From Apostichopus japonicus (Eukaryota > Echinodermata > Holothuroidea > Aspidochirotida > Stichopodidae): DNA of 64,000 nucleotides. Positions 57,588 through 64,000 of this stretch are shown here, one piece after another. A program made the position numbers and the translations under genes. Positions within the stretch are counted from its first letter, which is position 1. Each line of letters begins with the position of its first letter. Below the pieces are notes generated by a model that had not been told where the DNA came from, searched no databases, and was given only the letters and a program-made list of their open reading frames with translations. The stretch lies in NCBI RefSeq assembly GCF_037975245.1, contig NC_092569.1, positions 31,994,668 to 32,058,667 on the forward strand, given 5' to 3'.

Positions 57588-59960
57588 TCTAGAAGTAATA
57601 GGTCTACAAAGTTACACCGTAAATTGACGCAAAGTGCTATAACTTCCTTTTATCAGGATCTTTCACAGGTGCAGGTTTGGACTGATGTTCTAATAGTAAA
57701 TGATTCTAATTCTACTTGTAACTTATTCTTTTGTATCTTCTTATATGACCGTCATATTCCTCTTCAAGGGTGTAGTAGTTGCTCCAAAAGGAAGAAGAGC
57801 TGGTGTATACATGATCACTGTATGTTTTTGTATTCCACCGATGAGGACGAAGTTATGGAATGTATCGAAAATCTTCAAAATGGTAGTCAAGGACAATTAT
57901 AATATTCATTGTAAAGTTGTTAAAGCATTTAATTAGATATTGTTCGTCCATGAGGGTATCTTGTAAACAGGTCTTTTAATAGTGGTACAATGTGCCTAAT
58001 GATCTAAAAATTACACGTGCTGTTCCTGACTACAATATTAAAGTAACAGAAAAAGGTGAAAGATAACTATAGGCCAATTTCTATATTGCAAGTCTTTTCC
58101 AAGATATTTGAGCATATCATGTTGCTTTAAATTTCTTTCACATTATAGAATGCTGTATGAAAACCAAATAACCATAGCTCTACAACTCGTCCATTAATTA
58201 ACTTTATTGAGAACATCTCAAAGTCATTTGAGAAACGTCATCTTTCTGGTGGAATCTTCCTTGACCTCTCAAACGCCTTCGACACTTTGGACCATAATAT
58301 ACTTGCCCACAAATTGCACTTTTATGGTATTATGGGACTTTCAATAAAATTGTTGAGAGACTACCTACTGGACAGGAATCAGTTTATACACATTTCAAAT
58401 GTTAAGTCTCGTATGCAACCACAACAGGTGTATCACAAAGCTCTAGTTAGTGACCAATTGCAACAGGTGTACCTTAAGGCTCTAGTTAGTGACAAATTGC
58501 AACATGTGTATCACAAGGTTCTAGGTAGTGACCAATTACAACATGTGTATCACAAGGCTCTAGTTAGTGACCAATTGCAACAGGTGTACCACAGGGCTCG
58601 AGTCATTGACCAATCGCAACATGTGTATCACAAGGCTCTAGTTAGTGACCAATTATCAAACGTGTACCACAAGGCTCTAGTTAGTAACCAGTTACAACAT
58701 GTGTATCACAAGGCTCTATTTAGTGACCAATTACCACAGGTGTACCACAAGGCTCTAGTTAGTGACCAATTACAACAGGTGAACCACGAAGCTCTAGTTA
58801 GTGACCAATTGCAGCATGTGTACCACAAGGCTCTGGTTAGTGACCAATTACAACAGGTGTACCCCAAGACTCAAGTTAGTGACCAATCACAACAGGTGTT
58901 CCACAAGGAACTAGTTAGTGACCAATTACCACAGGGTACCACAAGGCTCTAGTTAGTGACCAATTGCCACAGGTGTACCCCAATGCTCTAGTTAGTGACC
59001 AATTACACCAGGTGTACCACAAGGCTCTAGTTAGTGATCAATTGCAACAGGTATATCACAAGGCTCTAGTTAGTAACCAATTACAACATGTGTACCACAA
59101 GGCTCTAGTTAGTGACCAATTGCAACAGGTGTACCACAAGGTTCTAGTTAGTGACCAATTGCAACAGGTGTTACACGAGGTTCTAATTTGGGTCCACTAC
59201 CCATTCTCATTTAATTCAATGATTTACCTCTAATTAGTTCAAAGTTTAAATTTACTTTATACGCTGATGATACAAGTATCTTAAACGACAATCGAAATTC
59301 GCTCTCATTCATTAACGCCATTAATAACGAGGTCTTCGTAACCATTTGATTCACTGCGAATAAATTACTTCTGAATGCAACTGAGTCGACTGCTATTTTA
59401 ATTATCTCACCCTATTCAAATGGCTGTTGATGGATTAATGGTTCTCACATAAATAATATATGTATTATAATTGCTAGTGTTAATTATAGATTGAAACAGC
59501 TAGTTCCCAGGAAGGTTAACTTGTATTAACTATCTACAAAAGTCTAGTACTTCCTTTTTTAACTCACCGTGTTCCTGTCAGCTGGGGATATGTCGTTGAT
59601 ATACAAGCAAACTTTATTTAATAGAGAAGAGTATTCGTTATATTACAGATAACAAACTGAACACCATGCAAGCAAAGCCCTTTTCAAAATATTTAATATT
59701 TTTATTTTGGATGATATATATACATATATTTTCAAGCCACTTGTAATTTGGTAACCGATCTCTGTGTCACATATGTTTGTTAGAACAGTCATGTTTCAAT
59801 ACCATACATATTTATGATCATAGGATCCCTTTTTGCAGATATATAGGAACACAACACAATATTAACTATACTGGGCCTATACAGTTTGGAACAGCCTACC
59901 AGCGTCACTTAAATGAACAATAACATCTTTTAAAGGTAATTAAAAGAAATACATTATGCA
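57588..59960 (+). pseudogene. Degenerate CR1-type non-LTR retrotransposon ORF2, copy 2 (with 3' end)
   Basis: Same content as copy 1 up to the YADD region near 59265. It then extends about 550 bp further to a WNSLPASLK motif near 59890, typical of the C-terminal end of CR1/L2-like ORF2 proteins. It is inactive for the same reasons as copy 1. Confidence 0.85.
58422..59183 (+). repeat. 39-bp minisatellite derived from the RT GVPQGS motif (copy 2)
   Basis: The equivalent of 53919-54680, with the same unit order, the same variants and the same 1-bp deletion, because it was duplicated as part of the 4.5-kb segment. Confidence 0.93.
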
Positions 59961-60650
59961 AAATCAATTATTTATAGGCCTACCTTAAACTTGTCAAACC
60001 GAGAGATGTGGGGGGGGGGGGGTGGGGTGGGATGGGAGATGAATGTTGGGTGTTTTCGTTTTATAATGTGTTTACATTTGTGAAGATGGCATACGTTTTT
60101 GTATACTTGCAGGAGTTTTGTACGTACAAGCTTTCGGTAGCTCTCCTTCATAACTCATCCATCTTCTACGTAATGTATTACCATTATTTGTATTATACGT
60201 ACTTTGTTTATTGGTTGATGTTAAGTTCAGTTTCCTGGAATTGAATAGAATTACGTAGGCTAGGCCTATGTTGGTAGCAATATGACATATTGCTTATACA
60301 GGATTTTTTTCACGTCCATATATATGACTATATTCTTGCGTTTTGAAATTGACGAAGCATCTCAAAAATTACAATGAATATGCAATTGTGTAGTGTGTTT
60401 TGTTACATTTTTCTCAAATTTGACCTATTTTATCAGACGTTTGTTTTTCTATCTTCCTACTTTTTTCTCGATATTACGCCTTTATGCCAAATTGAAATGT
60501 GTCCATTTTCGACTATTGGTATTAAAAATTATGTTTTGATATAGAAGTCAAAATGACCAGGGAACAATTGCAGAAAATTGCAGTTTACAATATGGATTTC
60601 CGGTCAAGACCGCAGCTATGTCGATGGTATGGAACGCCGTTTTAACATTT
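59961..60650. other. No supportable gene
   Basis: A G run at 60009-60030, then AT-rich sequence. The 78-codon frame from 60008 starts in the G run and has no recognisable similarity. Confidence 0.5.
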
Positions 60651-60651
60651 A

Positions 60652-60960
60652 TTCAACAAATACAAATATCTCTTATTAAGGTTTGGATATCTCTCATTCA
60701 TTTTTGGATATCTCTTATTCATTTCCAAATATCTCTAATTCATTTCCAGATATCAATAATTTTAACATATTTGAGATATCCAAAATTTAATTAATGATAT
60801 CAAGAATTCGATTTAGAGATATCCAAAATTGATAAGAGATATCAAGTATGTCATTAGAGGTATTGAATTCGAGATATCAAGAATTCGAATTCGAGAAATC
60901 CAAATTGAATTAGAGGTATCAAAAATTGCATTAGAGATATCAAGAATTCGAATTGTAGCG
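60652..60960. repeat. GATATC-rich array, left
   Basis: About 14 spaced copies of GATATC or near matches at roughly 20-24-bp intervals, embedded in TTGGATATCTCTCATTCATT and, further right, GAGATATCAAGAATTCGAAT. The two halves of the array are roughly inverted relative to each other. Confidence 0.75.
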
Positions 60961-61679
60961 CTAACAAGAAGAGTTCCATCTAAATCGGTGAATACACGGC
61001 AGGAAAACGAGGCATATTCAATTTCAGTGGCCACTTCTAGTACTAGATTGGTCTAGGCTACTAATACTATACACTTAGTCCTCATGGGTAACGTTACCTA
61101 TAGTAATACTAACAGTACTTCGATTCCATTCTACTTATACGTACCAACCCACTGCGTCTGACAGACTAGCACTGTAGCGGGACATTCAGTACTTCAATAA
61201 ATTAATATGCAATTTCGTTGGATGGACCTGACAATTTCTATAGATTTTGTAACATATCAGTTTTCTTAAACTCAAGAGGGCCACAAAGGCACATGAAACG
61301 TGTTTTAAAGGGAACATTATTCAGATTCTAGCAGTAGTGGCGGGCTTTGGGCGTGTTATGAATTCGTATAACATGGCAATGTGAGCTTCACATGTTAAAC
61401 TATCGATGGGCCAAGGATAAACATAAATGGTTTTCCTTCGCTCCATGCATTAGCAAATTTTCTTTCATATCCGTCACATTTCTATAATTCCAGCTCATGA
61501 AGTTCCTTTGGTTTCCGTAAAGTTTCCGTAAATACACTTATATCAAGAAGTTTCTCAACATATAACTTAACTCATCGATTTTCCTTACAATCAGAAAATT
61601 CTGTGGAAGTACTGATTAGCTAGACTTTTCTTATTCGCGTTCGTGCAGTTAAAAGGAAAGTCGCGTGTACTGGATACTT

Positions 61680-61995
61680 AATTTTGGATATCTCGAATTC
61701 GAATTCTTGATATCTCTAATTCAAATTTGGATATCTCGAATTCCTTTTTTGATATCTCGAATTCAATCCGAGATATCTTAAATAATGTTCCATTTTTGAT
61801 ATCTTTCATTAGTCTTGATATTTTTAAATCAATTTGAGATATCTTAAATAAAATTCAAGATATCGCAAATGCAATTTCTGATATCTTAAATTGAATTGGA
61901 GATACTTGAAATAATTTGAGACTTCTTCAATTCAATTCGAGATATTTGAAATTAATTGCAGAAATCTCGAATTAAATTTTAGATATCTCGAATTA
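61680..61995. repeat. GATATC-rich array, right
   Basis: A similar array of GATATCTCGAATTCAATT-type units about 720 bp from the left array. The two may be the arms of one inverted-repeat element covering about 60.65-62.0 kb. Confidence 0.75.
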
Positions 61996-62056
61996 CCGTA
62001 TAAATGTTAACATTGCGTTCCACATGGTCGTTCATAACTAATATTAATAATTATAT

Positions 62057-62201
62057 TAGTACACGAAGGGCATCTTTTATTCCTAGCTTACAAATTGGAT
62101 TAAAAATGGTTACCTATGTCACGGCAAGATATCACGATAGATAAGTGACCATTTTCAATCCAGTTTGTGAGCTAGGAATAAAAGATGCCCTTCGTGTACT
62201 A
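62057..62201. repeat. Long hairpin (inverted repeat)
   Basis: The left arm TAGTACACGAAGGGCATCTT continues TTATTCCTAGCTTACAAATT. It pairs with the right arm ending AAAAGATGCCCTTCGTGTAC plus TA, over about 55 bp with few mismatches. The loop is about 30 bp and contains GATATC. It is probably a small palindromic MITE. Confidence 0.85.
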
Positions 62202-62694
62202 GCACTATATACTTCACTATTGCTTCCTTAGCAACTACCGACATAGCCGCAGCCTAAGCAAAGTGCTGACCTGTCCCACAAGCCACGACCAATTATTGTC
62301 ACTATGAGATGATAGTAAGCTACTGAATTTGTAACTTAATGTGTGTTACAGTTCGTTTTTACTCGTAGAAACGGTTGAGTTGCTTAGAAGAGTAATGCTT
62401 TTTTTTTTTTTTTAATTTGATCCGCACAAATTTACATTAGGCATAGCCTACGTTACGTGAGACCTACACTAAAGTAAGCTGTGCCGAAATTAGGCCTAGG
62501 CTAGTATACTAAGTAATGGTAACTTTGCCTAAAATACTATTAAGGCTTAACTTTTAAGTTAGGCGGCAGAAAGCATTTTAATGTTAGGCTGCAAGCGCTC
62601 CTAACGCTTATCAAAGAAAACCCAATTAATTCGCAGTGACTGTAGTATCTCCAGGTCTGATACCGACAAGGCAAGGAGAGGATGTAGGCCTAGC

Positions 62695-63640
62695 TGGGGC
62701 CGTGTCATTCTGTCATCGGTATATTCCGCCATAAAAATGTGCTCTTTCCGCCATAGAAAAAGTGCCATTCCACTGTGTTACCCCGATGGCGGTAAAGCAC
62801 TTTTGTAGGCCTATATGCACTGTATATTGCTTCGCTTCACACTATTTAGTCCCACAAAAACGGTCATTTAAAGGGTGTGAAGACTCCCGCAAAAAGAAAT
62901 ACTAATGCCGGTAATCTGACCTAGTTTCGAATGAGGAAGTGAACAGAAGTGTTAGACACCACCATCAATCCCAATAAATACACAAACAGCTTGTTACCGT
63001 CGGTAATTAGACACTAGTGTACAGCCAGTACATAGCCTACAGCTGCGGTCAATACCCACAGCACAGTGTATACGATACAGCGATGGACATCTCAGATCCA
63101 GCTAAAGATAACAAGGTATCACGTTTCATTGCTGTCTGCACTTTGTAGCTAGACAAACAAAACGTCACTCCAAGTAACAGAAAGTTAAGTTTTTCAGATG
63201 GCCGCATGCGGTTTTGGGCGAGTTTTCAATGCCTTTAATTTGACAATTAGAATCGGTCTTCTAAATAAACAATCAACCTAAATAATTTGATTTATTCAAC
63301 GAACTATTAAATATTTGAAGACATTGTATAGACTCTTATGAACTTACAATTAAAACTATTCAATCAACATGTACATCTCAAACTGTGTATCTATTCCCCA
63401 ATGTTGTCTTAACTACAATTCAGTTTATCCAGCGAATCGTCAAATTTGAAGACGGTGTACCTATCCTTCCACGCAAACGAAAAAAGTTACACCTATACAT
63501 GCCTGTGTAAAATCCAATTCTAAAATGAACCTTTCCGCCATAGGTTTCGAGCTTTCTGTCATGGCGGAAAGGATCAAAACCTATGCGGAACGGTATGGAG
63601 GTATGTTCCTATGGTGGAATGGCACAGGAACTGGCCTAGC
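62695..63640. mobile_element. Terminal-inverted-repeat element with TTCCGCCAT motifs
   Basis: The left end has TGTCATTCTGTCATCGGTAT, then ATTCCGCCATA and TTTCCGCCATAG. The right end, read in reverse, has CTGTGCCATTCCACCATAGG and TTTCCGCCATGACAG. The pairing is imperfect and exact termini are uncertain. It encloses the second copy of the 195-bp dispersed repeat. Confidence 0.45.
63042..63242 (+). repeat. 195-bp dispersed repeat, copy 2
   Basis: The partner of 17811-18005. It keeps the ATG, the 11-codon frame and the GTATCACG site, and differs by scattered substitutions and small indels. Confidence 0.7.
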
Positions 63641-63869
63641 CAGGATATACAGGTTTGCTTCTGCTATGAAATGATGCAATATAAATAGTAAAGTATGTAT
63701 TTCTTAGTAAAGTATGTAGTATGTAGGCCACTCTGCTGCCCTCTATTAGTCACAAGTTAAAATAAGAAGTAAAATAATGAACAACGACCACAAGGCCAAT
63801 ATAATTCCACGTCTACACATTGATGACGACTGCTGTTTATGATATTAACAAAGTGCTGACATTTTCAGG

Positions 63870-63942
63870 GAGTTGTAATGTTCTGTCTACAGATAAGTTG
63901 TAATGTTCTGAGTTGTAATGTTCTGTCTACAGATAAGTTTGA
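63870..63942. repeat. Short direct duplication
   Basis: AGTTGTAATGTTCTGTCTAC followed by AGATAAGTT occurs twice about 42 bp apart, with a third partial copy between them. Confidence 0.8.
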
Positions 63943-64000
63943 AAGAGTTCTTTTAACTTCAATCGTCAATGTGGGTGTCAATTAGGGGAATGGGGAGTTA

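Larger units (their letters stand above)
54921..59404. repeat. 4.5-kb tandem duplication, copy 2
   Basis: This copy continues past 59404 into the rest of the retrotransposon 3' region. Copy 2 is therefore likely the original right end and copy 1 the added segment, or the two represent alternative assemblies of one locus. Confidence 0.97.

Overview
This is eukaryotic, intron-rich, repeat-dense animal DNA. Two protein-coding genes can be reconstructed exon by exon. The domain content (fibrinogen-like, TIL and EGF modules in a secreted protein) and the mix of retroelements (Penelope-like, CR1-type non-LTR, P and hAT relics) fit a marine invertebrate deuterostome. An echinoderm, perhaps a sea cucumber, is my best guess, but this is inference and not proven by the sequence. 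Most open reading frames over 60 codons in the window are chance or shadow frames. || Layout. 1-9.4 kb: no convincing gene; a CR1-like reverse transcriptase fragment near the left end and a 26-bp minisatellite at 8.4-9.4 kb. 9.76-17.76 kb, minus strand: six coding exons of CCDC25 (NFACT-R domain plus charged coiled coil), lacking only the short first exon, which I could not find. Its introns hold hAT-like miniature elements, an AT microsatellite and a 149-bp tandem array that is an amplified half-exon of CCDC25 itself. 18-27 kb: transposon graveyard (two terminal-inverted-repeat elements, a Penelope-like relic, a P-superfamily transposase relic, a foldback-like array). 27.53-48.95 kb, plus strand: one 15-exon gene for a secreted fibrinogen-related protein, 1043 residues when spliced as proposed, in the order signal peptide, N-terminal part of a fibrinogen domain, TIL-like domain, eight 70-residue cysteine-rich EGF-like modules, full fibrinogen domain. 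The exon lengths sum to an exact multiple of three with all phases matching. Its EGF-like exons sit on a 798-bp tandem repeat that has itself been duplicated as two-unit blocks. 49.8-59.4 kb: two minisatellites, then a nearly perfect 4.5-kb tandem duplication carrying a degenerate CR1-type retrotransposon whose reverse transcriptase is split by a 39-bp minisatellite grown from its own GVPQGS motif. 60-64 kb: GATATC-rich arrays, a long hairpin and another inverted-repeat element. || How it fits together. The fibrinogen-related gene is probably a secreted pattern-recognition or lectin-like protein. Its architecture allows repeat-number change without frameshift (every internal EGF exon is 210 nt, phase 0-0). 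Exon 4 and the last exon have compatible phases, so a 292-residue single-fibrinogen isoform is possible. CCDC25 is an unrelated conserved gene. A common theme is local tandem amplification acting on coding sequence: whole exons in the fibrinogen gene, a half exon in CCDC25, and a catalytic-domain motif in the retrotransposon.
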